Part shown: piece after piece, positions 1-8,168 of the stretch
How the letters are laid out: each line of letters opens with the position of its first letter
How positions within the stretch are numbered: the first letter of the stretch is position 1
Assembly: GCF_014638745.1 (NCBI RefSeq)
Contig: NZ_BMFO01000002.1
Location: forward strand, 62,001-126,000
Source of the DNA: Arenimonas maotaiensis
GTDB taxonomy: Bacteria > Pseudomonadota > Gammaproteobacteria > Xanthomonadales > Xanthomonadaceae
DNA length: 64,000 nt
Reading direction: 5' to 3'
The notes under the pieces: generated by a model
Database searches by the model: none
Told to the model about the DNA's origin: nothing
The model's input: only the letters and a program-made list of their open reading frames with translations
Translations under genes and position numbers: made by a program

Positions 1-634
1 AGGCGATGATGCGGCCGCGGCGGTCGTGGATCGGGAACATCACGCGGCCGCGGAACTTGTCGTAGACGCGGCCGTTCTCGGACTTCGACAGCATGCCGGT
101 CTTGTCGAGCAACGCGCGCCGGCGTTCGTCGGTGCCGAGCGCGTCGATCAGGCCGTTGAAGCCCTCCGGCGCGTAGCCGATGCCGAAGCGTTCGATCGAG
201 CCGGCGTCGATGCCGCGCTTGGCCAGATACTCGCGGGCCTTGTTCGACGCCGCCAGCTGCTTGCGGAAGAACTGGCCGCTGGCCTCCAGCGCCGCGTACA
301 GGTCGCGGAAGCCTTCCTCGTCCTTGCCGTGGCGCGCGTCTTTCGGGATTTCGACGCCGGCGCGCTTGGCCAGGTCCTCGACCGCGTCCATGAAGCCCAG
401 GCGGTCGTAGTTCATCAGGAAGCTGATGGCGGTGCCCTTGGCGCCGCAGCCGAAGCAGTAGTAGAACTGCTTGCTGGGCGAAACGGTGAACGAGGGCGAG
501 CGTTCGTCGTGGAACGGGCAACGCGCGGAGTAGTCCTTGCCCTGCTTCTTCAGCGGCACGCGCGCGCCGATGATCTCGACCAGGTCGACGCGCGACAGCA
601 GGTTGTCGATGAAGGAGTCCGGGAGTTTCGCCAT
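1..634 (-). CDS. dnaG: DNA primase DnaG (N-terminal part; gene runs off the left edge)
   Basis: DnaG synthesises RNA primers for the replication fork. The visible part, about 211 residues, opens with MAKLPDSF and has the CHC2 zinc finger seen directly: CPFH near residue 40 and CFGC about 18 residues later, in the standard spacing. It is followed by the primase core start (FRGRVMFPIHDRRGRIIA near the cut end). TOPRIM and the DnaB-binding domain lie outside the window. The gene is last in an rpsU-yqeY-dnaG series on the minus strand, a variant of the macromolecular synthesis operon in which rpoD is not visible. The start at 634 is the only in-frame ATG that precedes the zinc finger with normal family length. 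Confidence 0.96.
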   Translation of the reverse strand, partial: MAKLPDSFIDNLLSRVDLVEIIGARVPLKKQGKDYSARCPFHDERSPSFTVSPSKQFYYCFGCGAKGTAISFLMNYDRLGFMDAVEDLAKRAGVEIPKDARHGKDEEGFRDLYAALEASGQFFRKQLAASNKAREYLAKRGIDAGSIERFGIGYAPEGFNGLIDALGTDERRRALLDKTGMLSKSENGRVYDKFRGRVMFPIHDRRGRIIA

Positions 635-670
635 CGGATTAGGATGCCACAAACGCCGGACGGCGCCGGC

Positions 671-1117
671 TTATTTCGCCAGCGCGGCCTTGACCAGCGC
701 GGACACCGCGCCCATGTCGGCACGGCCGGCCAGCAGCGGCTTCAGCGCGGCGATGACCTTGCCCATCGCCTGCGGGCCGTCGGCGCCGGTGTCGGCCACG
801 ACCTTGGCCACCAGCGCCTCGATTTCGGCCTGCGTCAGCGGCTGCGGCAGGTAGCCCTGGATGATGGCGGATTCCATCTTCTCGACCGCGGCCAAGTCGT
901 CGCGGCCGGCGGCTTCGTACTGGCTGATGGAGTCCTTGCGCTGTTTCATCATCTTTTCCAGCACCGCCAGCACCAGCTCGTCGGTCATCTCCACGCGCTC
1001 GTCCACTTCCTTCTGCTTGATGGCGGCGTTGATCAGGCGGATGACGCCCAAGCGTTCCTTGTCGCCGGCTTTCATCGCGGCCTTCATGTCGTCGGTCAGT
1101 TGCGCTTTCAGGGTCAT
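671..1117 (-). CDS. GatB/YqeY domain-containing protein
   Basis: A 148-residue YqeY protein, related to the C-terminal tail domain of GatB, the tRNA amidotransferase subunit. It starts MTLKAQLTDDMKAAMK and contains the family's typical LGVIRLINAAIK and MGKVIAALKP segments, with full family length. Its exact role is not established; the tail domain of GatB contacts tRNA. The ATG at 1117 is chosen over an upstream in-frame start at 1153 because a GGAG Shine-Dalgarno sits about seven bases before it and the extra residues do not fit the family. It lies between rpsU and dnaG, 36 bases before the dnaG start, so it is probably co-transcribed with dnaG. Confidence 0.93.
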   Translation of the reverse strand: MTLKAQLTDDMKAAMKAGDKERLGVIRLINAAIKQKEVDERVEMTDELVLAVLEKMMKQRKDSISQYEAAGRDDLAAVEKMESAIIQGYLPQPLTQAEIEALVAKVVADTGADGPQAMGKVIAALKPLLAGRADMGAVSALVKAALAK

Positions 1118-1151
1118 GGCGTGCTCCGGAATCGGTGGACGGTATAAACAC

Positions 1152-1184
1152 AAAAAGCCGGAAACGCGAAGCGCAACCGGCTTT
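1152..1184 (-). terminator. Hairpin attenuator/terminator between rpsU and yqeY
   Basis: On the minus strand AAAGCCGG pairs with CCGGCTTT around an internal GCG/CGC pairing, and the stem runs into a short U tract. It sits just after rpsU. Partial termination here would give more S21 mRNA than primase mRNA, as is known for the macromolecular synthesis operon. The stem is interrupted, so it may be leaky. Confidence 0.65.
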
Positions 1185-1212
1185 GGGGCGCGAGCCGAAG
1201 CTCAGCGGCGGA

Positions 1213-1428
1213 TCAATACAGGCGCTGGCGCTTGGTGATGTCGCGCGAACTGCGGCGCACTTGGCGCTTCACGGCGGCGGCGGCTTTGCGCTTGCGTTCC
1301 TGCGTCGGCTTCTCGTAGAACTCTTTCTTGCGGGTATCGGCCAAGACACCGGCTTTTTCGCAGGTGCGCTTGAAACGGCGCAAGGCAAATTCAAACGGTT
1401 CGTTTTCGCGGACTTTGACAGAAGGCAT
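1213..1428 (-). CDS. rpsU: 30S ribosomal protein S21
   Basis: A 71-residue, very basic protein starting [20 protein letters not shown] and ending in an arginine/lysine-rich tail. This is the normal S21 length and sequence. S21 helps the 30S subunit anneal the Shine-Dalgarno helix at initiation. The ATG at 1428 has a GGAG box seven bases upstream; a longer reading to 1560 adds residues foreign to the family and crosses the promoter. It is the first gene of the minus-strand rpsU-yqeY-dnaG series and is divergent from tsaD. Confidence 0.97.
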   Translation of the reverse strand: MPSVKVRENEPFEFALRRFKRTCEKAGVLADTRKKEFYEKPTQERKRKAAAAVKRQVRRSSRDITKRQRLY

Positions 1429-1486
1429 GGTAGCTCCAAAAATTTGATTTCCCGGCCGGGCGTGTTTTCCTGCCAGAGAGCCGGTT

Positions 1487-1515
1487 ATCATACAGCCCTC
1501 GGCGCGGTTTGGCAA
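1487..1515 (-). promoter_or_regulatory. Sigma-70-type promoter of rpsU
   Basis: On the minus strand TTGCCA (1510-1515) is followed after exactly 17 bases by TATGAT (1487-1492). Transcription would start near 1480, about 50 bases before the rpsU ATG. This is a near-consensus promoter placed in the divergent rpsU-tsaD gap. Confidence 0.75.
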
Positions 1516-1543
1516 CCGCGTCCCGGCTTTCAGGAAGGACGGC

Positions 1544-2572
1544 ATGCGGGTTTTGGGCATCGAATCGAGCTGTGACGAGACCGGCGTGGCGCTCTACGAC
1601 AGCGCCCGCGGCCTGTTGGCGCAGGGCCTGTACAGCCAGATCGACCTGCACGCCGCCTACGGCGGGGTGGTGCCGGAGCTGGCCAGCCGCGACCACGTGC
1701 GCCGGCTGTTGCCGCTGATTCAGCAAACCCTGGCGGATTCCGGCCTGACCCTGGCCGACATCGACGGCGTGGCCTACACCGCCGGCCCGGGCCTGATCGG
1801 CGCGCTGATGGTGGGCGCCGCCACCGGCCGGGCCATCGCTTGGGCGCTGGACGTGCCAGCCGTGGCCGTACACCACATGGAAGGCCATCTGCTGGCGCCC
1901 CTGCTCGAGGACGAGCCGCCCGAGCCGCCGTTCGTGGCCCTGCTGGTGTCCGGCGGGCACACCCAGTTGATGCGGGTGAGCGCCTTGGGCGATTACACCC
2001 TGCTCGGCGAGACCTTGGACGACGCCGCCGGCGAGGCCTTCGACAAGACCGCGAAACTGATGGGCCTACCGTATCCCGGCGGTCCGCAGCTGGCCAAGGC
2101 CGCCTTGGCCGGTCGGCCGGGCGCGTATACGTTCTCGCGGCCGATGGTGAATCGGCCGGATCTGGATTTCAGCTTCTCCGGCCTGAAGACGCAGGTGCTT
2201 CTGGCCTGGCAGAAAAGCGGGCAAGGCGCGCAGGACATGGCCGACATCGCGCTGGCCTTCGAGCAGGCGGTGGTCGATACCCTGGCCATCAAGTGCGAAC
2301 GCGCGCTGGAACAGGCCGACTGCTCGCGGCTGGTGGTGGCCGGCGGCGTCGGCGCCAACCGCTATCTGCGCGAACAGCTGCAGGCGCGTTGCGCCCGCCG
2401 CGGCGCCACGGTGCATTTCCCGCGCTTGGAGCTGTGTACCGACAACGGCGCGATGATCGCCTTCGCCGGTTACCTGCGGCTACGGGCCGGGCAAAGCGAG
2501 CCGCCGGCGGTGGCCTGCCGGCCGCGCTGGGATTTGGCCGGTTTGCCGCCGCTTTCACCCGCGCTCGGATAG
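1544..2572 (+). CDS. tsaD: tRNA N6-threonylcarbamoyladenosine transferase TsaD
   Basis: TsaD (Gcp/Kae1 family) transfers the threonylcarbamoyl group onto A37 of ANN-decoding tRNAs, working with TsaB and TsaE in the cytoplasm. The 342-residue protein opens with [19 protein letters not shown], the family N-terminus. It has the iron-binding HMEGH motif near residue 112, the [13 protein letters not shown] segment and the late [13 protein letters not shown] segment of the ASKHA fold. Length is normal. It leads tsaD-folB-folK on the plus strand, divergent from rpsU; folB follows after nine bases. Confidence 0.97.
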   Translation: MRVLGIESSCDETGVALYDSARGLLAQGLYSQIDLHAAYGGVVPELASRDHVRRLLPLIQQTLADSGLTLADIDGVAYTAGPGLIGALMVGAATGRAIAWALDVPAVAVHHMEGHLLAPLLEDEPPEPPFVALLVSGGHTQLMRVSALGDYTLLGETLDDAAGEAFDKTAKLMGLPYPGGPQLAKAALAGRPGAYTFSRPMVNRPDLDFSFSGLKTQVLLAWQKSGQGAQDMADIALAFEQAVVDTLAIKCERALEQADCSRLVVAGGVGANRYLREQLQARCARRGATVHFPRLELCTDNGAMIAFAGYLRLRAGQSEPPAVACRPRWDLAGLPPLSPALG

Positions 2573-2581
2573 ACTGGCGGC

Positions 2582-2941
2582 ATGGACAAAGTATTCATCG
2601 AAGCGCTCGAAATCGAATGCGTCATCGGCATCTACGATTGGGAGCGCACCATCAAGCAGCCGATCGTGCTCGACATCGAGATGGCGTTCGACAACCGCGT
2701 GCCGGCCGCCAGCGACGACATCGCCGACACCTTGGACTACAAAGCGGTCAGCAAGCGCCTGATCCAGTTCGTGTCCGAATCCAGCTTCGGGCTGGTGGAA
2801 ACCTTGGCCGAACGCTGCTGCGCCATCATCCTCGACGAATTCGGGGTCTCGCAGGTCAAGCTGAAGCTCAGCAAGATCGGCGCGGTGCGCGGCGCCAAGG
2901 CGGTCGGGGTGATGCTCGAGCGCTCGCGCGCCGATGGCTAA
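2582..2941 (+). CDS. folB: Dihydroneopterin aldolase FolB
   Basis: FolB cleaves 7,8-dihydroneopterin to 6-hydroxymethyl-dihydropterin and glycolaldehyde in folate synthesis. The 119-residue protein starts MDKVFIEALEIECVIGIYDWE, the family signature strand in which the Glu and Tyr near residues 19-21 contribute to the pterin site. It continues with DTLDYKAVSKR and FGLVETLAERC. Length is typical. It overlaps folK by eight bases, so the two consecutive pathway enzymes are translationally coupled. Confidence 0.95.
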   Translation: MDKVFIEALEIECVIGIYDWERTIKQPIVLDIEMAFDNRVPAASDDIADTLDYKAVSKRLIQFVSESSFGLVETLAERCCAIILDEFGVSQVKLKLSKIGAVRGAKAVGVMLERSRADG

Positions 2942-3395
2942 GGCCTATCTGAGCCTGGGCTCCAACCTAGAGCCGGAAAGACATCTGGATGCCGCGGTGA
3001 AAGCCCTGCGCGAGACCTTCGGCGAGGTCGTGCTGTCGGATTGGGTGCGCACCAAAGCCATCGGCTTCGACGGCCCGGACTTCGTCAACGGCGCCGCGGT
3101 GATCGAGACCGACTGGGACGTATACCGGCTCAACGACTGGCTGCACGCGCTGGAAGACGCGCACGGCCGGCGCCGCGACGTGCCGCGCTTCTCCAGCCGC
3201 ACGCTCGACATCGACATCGTGTTCTACGACGATCTGATCCTCGATGGTCCCGGCAACCTGCGCATCCCGCGGCCGGAACTGAAGCACGCGTTCGTGCTCC
3301 AGCCGTTGGCGCAGATCGCGCCGGATTTCGTCAATCCGGAAACCGGCAAGACCCTGGCCGAAGCCTGGCGCGAATTCCCGGCCGAATCGGCCTGA
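2934..3395 (+). CDS. folK: 2-amino-4-hydroxy-6-hydroxymethyldihydropteridine diphosphokinase FolK
   Basis: FolK (HPPK) pyrophosphorylates the FolB product using ATP, the next folate step. The 153-residue protein begins MAKAYLSLGSNLEPERHL, contains FVNGAAVIETD and the catalytic RTLDIDIVFYDD segment with the magnesium-binding aspartates, and ends in the PELKHAFVLQPLAQIAP motif. It overlaps folB by eight bases. Its stop lies one base from the end of the convergent gene on the minus strand, with no terminator visible. Confidence 0.95.
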   Translation: MAKAYLSLGSNLEPERHLDAAVKALRETFGEVVLSDWVRTKAIGFDGPDFVNGAAVIETDWDVYRLNDWLHALEDAHGRRRDVPRFSSRTLDIDIVFYDDLILDGPGNLRIPRPELKHAFVLQPLAQIAPDFVNPETGKTLAEAWREFPAESA

Positions 3396-3396
3396 A

Positions 3397-3768
3397 TCAA
3401 CCGCCGGCGGCGTAGCTGGCCAGTTTGCTCTGGTTGCTTTCCAGGAACAGTTTGCAGCTGTCGATCTTCTTGCCCAGGTAATCGACGCCGCCGGAGCGGA
3501 TGCCGTCATCGACGTTCTGCTGGTAACCCATCATCTGGTCCTTGCCGGCGCCGGCGGCGACCGCGGCTTGGATCATGATGCCGCCGATATCGTAGTAGTT
3601 CTGCTTTTCCGAGGCTTCTTCGGTCACTTCCCAGAGCTTGAGCATGATGGCCGCGCATTCGCCGGACTCCTTGGCGAAGGCGGGGTCGGGCGTGGCGGCG
3701 CGGGCCTGTCCGGAAGCGGCGGCCAGCGAAAGGACGGACGAGGCGATGAGGGCGGTGCGGAGGGACAT
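3397..3768 (-). CDS. Exported small protein, paralogue of the gene at 3791-4165
   Basis: A 123-residue protein of unknown function. Residues 1-24 form a Sec signal peptide ending in an ARA-type cleavage site. The mature part, about 100 residues, has two cysteines (in GECAAIML and DSCKLFLE), which suggests one periplasmic disulfide. It shares with its neighbour the pattern C..IMLL..EVTE.A, then MG.Q..V...I..GG.D..G.K...CK.FL. The two genes are a tandem duplication, 22 bases apart and in the same direction. I do not recognise a named family. Confidence 0.85.
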   Translation of the reverse strand: MSLRTALIASSVLSLAAASGQARAATPDPAFAKESGECAAIMLKLWEVTEEASEKQNYYDIGGIMIQAAVAAGAGKDQMMGYQQNVDDGIRSGGVDYLGKKIDSCKLFLESNQSKLASYAAGG

Positions 3769-3790
3769 GGCGTTTCCTTGATAGTCGGAA

Positions 3791-4165
3791 TCAAACTTCG
3801 GAGTACAGGAAGATCATGTCCTGCTTGTCCTGGAGGAATTTCTGGCAGCCCTCGACCTTCTGGCCGATGACGTCAGCACCGCCGGTCTGCATTTCCTTCT
3901 CGACATCGCTTTGCCAGCCCATCAGCTGGTCCTTGTTCATGTCGTTGGAGTTGGCGGCGGCCTTGACCAGGGTTTCGGCCAAGGAGGTCGATGCCGTTTT
4001 CATGTCGGCATCCTCGGTGACTTCGGCCACCAGCAGCATCACGTAGGCGCACTGGATGGATTGCTTGGAGAATTCCAGGTTGGTCGGACCCACGGCATGG
4101 GCGGAGGGCGGCGCGAAGCAGAAGGCGGCGGCCAACAAAGTGCCGGCGGCGATGCGGATGGACAT
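3791..4165 (-). CDS. Exported small protein, tandem paralogue
   Basis: A 124-residue protein with a Sec signal peptide (residues 1-24, ending SAHA). Its two-cysteine mature domain resembles that of the following gene: IQCAYVMLLVAEVTEDAD near the start, MGWQSDVEKEMQTGGADVIG in the middle and VEGCQKFLQDKQ near the end. Overall similarity to the partner is moderate, so the duplication is not recent. The function is unknown; the small size, single probable disulfide and export suggest a periplasmic binding or chaperone-like role, which is inference only. Confidence 0.85.
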   Translation of the reverse strand: MSIRIAAGTLLAAAFCFAPPSAHAVGPTNLEFSKQSIQCAYVMLLVAEVTEDADMKTASTSLAETLVKAAANSNDMNKDQLMGWQSDVEKEMQTGGADVIGQKVEGCQKFLQDKQDMIFLYSEV

Positions 4166-4272
4166 GACGGACCCCTGAGTGGTTGTGGTTATGGTGCATC
4201 GCCGGACGGGCCGATGGCTCCATTCTGTGATGAACGGCGGGTTTCCGTCAATCTGGCCGGGGCTGGACGCCC

Positions 4273-5193
4273 TCAGCGCCGCTTCACCATGTCCAGGACC
4301 TGGGGCACGTCCAGGGTCCGCGCCTTGTGTGCGATCTCGCCGGCATAGCGGCCCTGCAGTTCCTTGCCTTGGGCGAACAGGCGCGCGAACGTCTGTTTCA
4401 GCTCGCCGGTGTCGATGCGCCGGCCGTTGCCGTAGTAGTGCTGGGCCACCTTGCCGAGCGCGTAGGTGGTGGCGAACGAGAACGCCACACCGGTGGCCGC
4501 GCTGCCCAAGCCGCCGAGCAGTCCGCCGCCGGCCTTGCCGAGCAGACCGCCCAGCAGTTTGCGGCCCATCTGTTCCAGATACTGGCCGGTCATGCCGATG
4601 CCCAAGGTGGCGGCGAAGTCGGTGATGTGGCCGCGGTCGAGCTCGTAGCCGTGGGCTTTGCCGATGGCGTACACCATCTTCATCTGCAGCGGCAGGATCG
4701 CCATCGAGGCCATGGATTGCGGCAGTAGCTCCAGCGCGCCGTTCAGGATGGCGTAGTTCAGCACCGAGGCGTCGAGCGCGGCGGCGTCCGGGCCGACCGC
4801 CGGCGTGGCGGTCAACGGGGCATCGGCCAAGTCGTCCGCCGATTCGGCGAAGTCCTGCGCCGGTTGCGCGTCAAGACCCAGCGCGTTCCGCAGGCGCTCC
4901 AGGAAGTCGGCTTCGGCGGCATCACGCCGGCCGTCGGCATCGCAGACGCCTACGGCCATCTCATAGGCCAATTGCCGGGTTTCCGGGCTGGATAGGCTCC
5001 GCGCGCTGGCTTCCAGCGTACGGCGTTTCAGCAGCACGTCCTGGTACAGCTTGGCCAGATCGGCTTCCGCTTCCGGCGACAGGCCTTCGGCGATGCGTTT
5101 GATCTGTTCGCGTTCGCGTTCGTCCTTGCCGCCATCGGCGAAGGCGGCCATCAGGCTGATGGCGAGGATGGCGTGCTGTTCGGTCTGGTCCAT
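4273..5193 (-). CDS. TerB-like / DUF697-like protein
   Basis: A 306-residue protein. Residues 1-110 look like a TerB-type helical domain: LMAAFADGGKDEREREQIKRIA and later VCDADGRRDAAEADFLERL carry the paired acidic helices of that fold. From about residue 150 the protein resembles DUF697 (YcjF-type): LQMKMVYAIGKAHGYELDR, a glycine-rich hydrophobic hairpin (KLLGGLLGKAGGGLLGGLG) and a FATTYALGKVAQHYY segment. The C-terminal half is therefore probably membrane-inserted. Such pairs are known in tellurite-resistance and stress proteins, but the substrate here is unknown. It stands alone on the minus strand. Confidence 0.72.
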   Translation of the reverse strand: MDQTEQHAILAISLMAAFADGGKDEREREQIKRIAEGLSPEAEADLAKLYQDVLLKRRTLEASARSLSSPETRQLAYEMAVGVCDADGRRDAAEADFLERLRNALGLDAQPAQDFAESADDLADAPLTATPAVGPDAAALDASVLNYAILNGALELLPQSMASMAILPLQMKMVYAIGKAHGYELDRGHITDFAATLGIGMTGQYLEQMGRKLLGGLLGKAGGGLLGGLGSAATGVAFSFATTYALGKVAQHYYGNGRRIDTGELKQTFARLFAQGKELQGRYAGEIAHKARTLDVPQVLDMVKRR

Positions 5194-5266
5194 GGCGGTT
5201 CTCGTCGAGGAATGGAAATCCAGTCTCGCCCCGGCGGGGTTAACGCATCGTGAACCGCGCCAGGTT

Positions 5267-5743
5267 TCAGTGCGTATGCTGGCTCATGTCGTGGTCGGCC
5301 ATCGGCATCTGCTTGTGCACCATGAACGCCACGTTGCGTTCGCCGGCGTTCCGGAACCGCAGCGTCAGCGTCACGGTCTGGCCTTCGGCCAGCGGCCGCT
5401 TGGGTTTGATCAGCATCAGGTGGTAGCCGCCGGGCTTGAGTTCCACCGTCTTGCCGGCCGGGATGTCCAGGCCGCCGGTGAGCTGGCGCATTTCCATCAC
5501 TTCCCCGCGCATTTTCATCTCGTGGATCTCCACGCGCTCGGCGGCTTCGGTACTGGCGGTGAGCAACACCTCATCGGCGGCGCCGGCATTGGCGACGCGC
5601 AGGAAGCCGCCGGCGACCGCGGCGTTCGGTGGCGTGGCGCGCACCCAGGCCTGGTCGACGGTCAACGTCTGCGGGGCGGCGGCAATGCTGGCGAATGCCA
5701 GGCCCAGGCCCAGCAGGGCGGCGGACAAGGAGTGGATTTTCAT
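5267..5743 (-). CDS. Periplasmic copper chaperone PCu(A)C family
   Basis: PCu(A)C proteins carry Cu(I) in the periplasm and help to load the CuA or CuB site of cytochrome oxidases. The 158-residue protein has a signal peptide (residues 1-23) and begins its mature domain with VDQAWVRATPPN, the family opening. The metal motif HEMKM...M is visible near residue 74, followed by the HLML segment about 35 residues later. The tail is rich in Met and His (HKQMPMADHDMSQHTH), a likely extra copper ligand set. The ATG at 5743 has a GGAG box upstream. No Sco protein or oxidase gene is nearby. Confidence 0.9.
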   Translation of the reverse strand: MKIHSLSAALLGLGLAFASIAAAPQTLTVDQAWVRATPPNAAVAGGFLRVANAGAADEVLLTASTEAAERVEIHEMKMRGEVMEMRQLTGGLDIPAGKTVELKPGGYHLMLIKPKRPLAEGQTVTLTLRFRNAGERNVAFMVHKQMPMADHDMSQHTH

Positions 5744-5799
5744 GGCAAGGCTCCGGTTAAGCGGTTGCCGCCATTTTACGCCGATGCGCGGCGGCGCGC

Positions 5800-6537
5800 T
5801 CAGCCAAGCAGGCGGCCGCCATCCACCGCCAGTACGTGGCCGGTGCTGAAACGGGCGTCTTCGATCAGATAGCGCGCGGCGGCGCAGATGTCCTCGACCG
5901 AACCGATGCGTGCCAGGGGTGTGGCGTCGATCAGGGCCTGTTGCCGGGCTTCGTCCATGCCGGCCTCCGGCCACAGGATGGCGCCCGGCGCGATGCCGTT
6001 GACCCGCACCGCCGGCGCCAGATCGAGCGCCAGCGATTGCGTTAGCATGCGCAGCGCGGCTTTGGCCATGTTGTACACGGTGTGGCCGGGTTTCGGACGC
6101 TCGGCGTAGATGTCGAGCAGGTTGACGATGCAGCCGCCGCGTACGGCCAGATGCGGCGCCGCGGCTTGCGCCAGGAAGAACGGCGCGCGCGCGTTGGCAT
6201 CCATCAGTCTGTCCCAGTCGGCGTCGGTCACTGCCCCGAGCGGCGAGGGAAAGAGGCTGCTGGCGTTGTTCACCAGCACGTCCAACCGCCCGAAGCGCGC
6301 CAGCACCGCCGGCACCAGGCCGTCGCGCTCGGATGGGCGCGCCAGATCGGCGGCGAACACCGCCGCGCTGTCGCCGCGTTTGGCGTTCAGCGTATTGGCC
6401 AAAGCCTCGGCGTCGGCGCGCGAGCCGCGGCAATGCAGGGCCAGCGTGTAGCCGCGGGCATGCAGGTCGGCCGCCAGCGCGGCGCCGATGCGCTTGCCGG
6501 CACCGGTGATCAAAACCACCGCGGAGTCTGCGTGCAT
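5800..6537 (-). CDS. Pteridine reductase-like short-chain dehydrogenase
   Basis: A 245-residue NAD(P)H-dependent SDR. The cofactor motif is TGAGKRIG near residue 11; the arginine in it marks the pteridine reductase (PTR1/FolM) branch rather than standard SDRs. NNASSLF near residue 90 and YNMAK near residue 175 supply the catalytic set. Such enzymes reduce dihydrobiopterin or dihydrofolate. Closeness to folB and folK fits, though it is not in their operon. It is divergent from midA, 72 bases away. A general SDR of other specificity cannot be excluded. Confidence 0.85.
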   Translation of the reverse strand: MHADSAVVLITGAGKRIGAALAADLHARGYTLALHCRGSRADAEALANTLNAKRGDSAAVFAADLARPSERDGLVPAVLARFGRLDVLVNNASSLFPSPLGAVTDADWDRLMDANARAPFFLAQAAAPHLAVRGGCIVNLLDIYAERPKPGHTVYNMAKAALRMLTQSLALDLAPAVRVNGIAPGAILWPEAGMDEARQQALIDATPLARIGSVEDICAAARYLIEDARFSTGHVLAVDGGRLLG

Positions 6538-6609
6538 GCGTGTTTCCGGTTCAATTCAGGATGCGGACAAGGTATCCTGAACACGCGTAAATAACCAGTG
6601 AATCCCCGC

Positions 6610-7785
6610 ATGGACCTGCCCCGTCCCTCGCCCGAGGCGCTCGCACACAGCGCCCGCTTGACCGAACTCATCCAGCACGCCATCACCGCCGAACAGGGCG
6701 CGATCTCCTTCGCGCGTTTCATGGAGCTGGCCATGTACGCGCCCGGCTTGGGCTACTACAGCGCCGGCGCGCGCAAGTTCGGCGCCGAAGGCGATTTCGT
6801 CACCGCGCCCGAACTCGGCGGCGGCTTCGCCTGGGCCGTGGCCAATGCCGGCGCGGAGGTGTTGGCGCAGCTCGGCGGGGACGCGGTCTGGTTCGAGGTC
6901 GGCGCCGGCACCGGCGCGCTGGCCGAGAAGACCCTGTTGCGCCTGCAGCGGCTGGAGCGCCTGCCGCGCGAATACTGGATTCTGGAGCCCAGCGCCGATC
7001 TGCGCGAGCGCCAACGCGAGCGCTTGTCGGCCAATCTGCCGCCGGCGTTGTCGGCGCGTTGTCGCTGGTTGGACGCGCCGCCGGAATCGGCATGGCAGGG
7101 CGTGCTGGTGGCCAACGAGGTCATCGACGCGCTGCCGGCCACCCGCTTCATCAAGCAGGACGGCGAGGTGTTCGAGGAGTGCGTCGCGCTCGACGGCGAG
7201 GGCGCGTTCACCCGCGTCATGCGTCCGGCCGACGTGTTGGTCGGCGGCGCGGTCCGGCATCTGGAGCGCGACCTCGGCCGCGAACTCGAGGACGGCTATT
7301 GCTCGGAAGTGCTGCCGCAGTTGCCGTACTGGCTGCAGGCCATCGCCGGCACCCTGGCGCGCGGCGCCCTGCTGTTCGTGGATTACGGCTACGTGCGTAG
7401 CGAGTATTACCGGCCCGAGCGCGACGACGGCACCTTGATCTGCCATTACCGGCATCGCGCGCACGGCGACGCCTTCCTGTGGCCGGGCCTGCAGGACCTG
7501 ACCGCATCGGTCGATTTCACCGCGCTGGCCGAAGCCGGGGTGTCGGCCGGCTTCGGTCTGGCCGGTTACTGCACGCAGGCCGGCTTCCTGCTCGGCAACG
7601 GCATCGAGGCCTATCTGGCCGGTTTCGAGGCCGCCGACGAACTGACCCGTTACCGGGAAAGCCAGCACGTGAAAAAGCTGCTGTTGCCGGGCGAGATGGG
7701 CGAGCGCTTCCAGTGTATGGGGTTCGCCAAGGACGTCGATTTCGCCGCCGCGTTCGCGCATGGCGACCTGAGCCGCCGGCTGTGA
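6610..7785 (+). CDS. MidA/NDUFAF7-family SAM-dependent methyltransferase
   Basis: A 391-residue DUF185 protein. In mitochondria the family (NDUFAF7, MidA) methylates an arginine of complex I subunit NDUFS2; the bacterial target is not proven. Seen directly: FARFMELAMYAPGLGYYSAG and FGAEGDFVTAPELG at the N-terminus, then the SAM-binding FEVGAGTGALAE near residue 97, and the VDYGY segment in the second half. The ATG at 6610 is preferred to a GTG at 6598; neither has a strong ribosome-binding site, so four residues are in doubt. Its stop overlaps the GTG of the VanZ-like gene. Confidence 0.9.
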   Translation: MDLPRPSPEALAHSARLTELIQHAITAEQGAISFARFMELAMYAPGLGYYSAGARKFGAEGDFVTAPELGGGFAWAVANAGAEVLAQLGGDAVWFEVGAGTGALAEKTLLRLQRLERLPREYWILEPSADLRERQRERLSANLPPALSARCRWLDAPPESAWQGVLVANEVIDALPATRFIKQDGEVFEECVALDGEGAFTRVMRPADVLVGGAVRHLERDLGRELEDGYCSEVLPQLPYWLQAIAGTLARGALLFVDYGYVRSEYYRPERDDGTLICHYRHRAHGDAFLWPGLQDLTASVDFTALAEAGVSAGFGLAGYCTQAGFLLGNGIEAYLAGFEAADELTRYRESQHVKKLLLPGEMGERFQCMGFAKDVDFAAAFAHGDLSRRL

Positions 7786-8168
7786 TTGGTGTTCTGCGCC
7801 ATCGCCGGCTTTGGCTGGCGCTGTGGATCGCCGGCATGCTGCTCGGCGTCTATCTCTCGCTGCGGCCGGTGCCGGCCGTGGCGCCGGCGCTTCCGCATCT
7901 CGACAAACTCATCCATGCCGGCGGATATGCCGTGCTCGCGGCGTTCGCGGCCTGCCTGTTCAGCGGCCCGGCCCGCCTGCGCGCGCTGGCCGGTGTCTGG
8001 TTGTTGGGCGCCGCGATCGAGCTGGCGCAGGGCCTGTTGCCCACCGGTCGTTTGATGGAGGCCGCCGATCTGCTCGCCAACAGCGTCGGCATCATGCTGG
8101 GTTCGGCACTGTGTTGGCGCCGGAATCCTTTGGTTTGCGTGGAAGGGCTGTTGTCGATCCGGAACTAA
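7782..8168 (+). CDS. VanZ-like membrane protein
   Basis: A 128-residue protein with about four membrane helices. It shows the VanZ pattern: [16 protein letters not shown] in helix 2, [31 protein letters not shown] in helices 3-4. VanZ itself gives low-level teicoplanin resistance by an unclear route; chromosomal relatives are uncharacterised. The start is a GTG at 7782 that overlaps the midA stop (GTGA), implying translational coupling. The 3' end overlaps the convergent cca gene by four bases. Confidence 0.8.
   Translation: MIGVLRHRRLWLALWIAGMLLGVYLSLRPVPAVAPALPHLDKLIHAGGYAVLAAFAACLFSGPARLRALAGVWLLGAAIELAQGLLPTGRLMEAADLLANSVGIMLGSALCWRRNPLVCVEGLLSIRN

Noticed and set aside
7782-8168. Glycopeptide resistance (vanZ)
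   Set aside because: Only a distant VanZ-like membrane protein; no other van genes, and Gram-negative hosts do not use that pathway.
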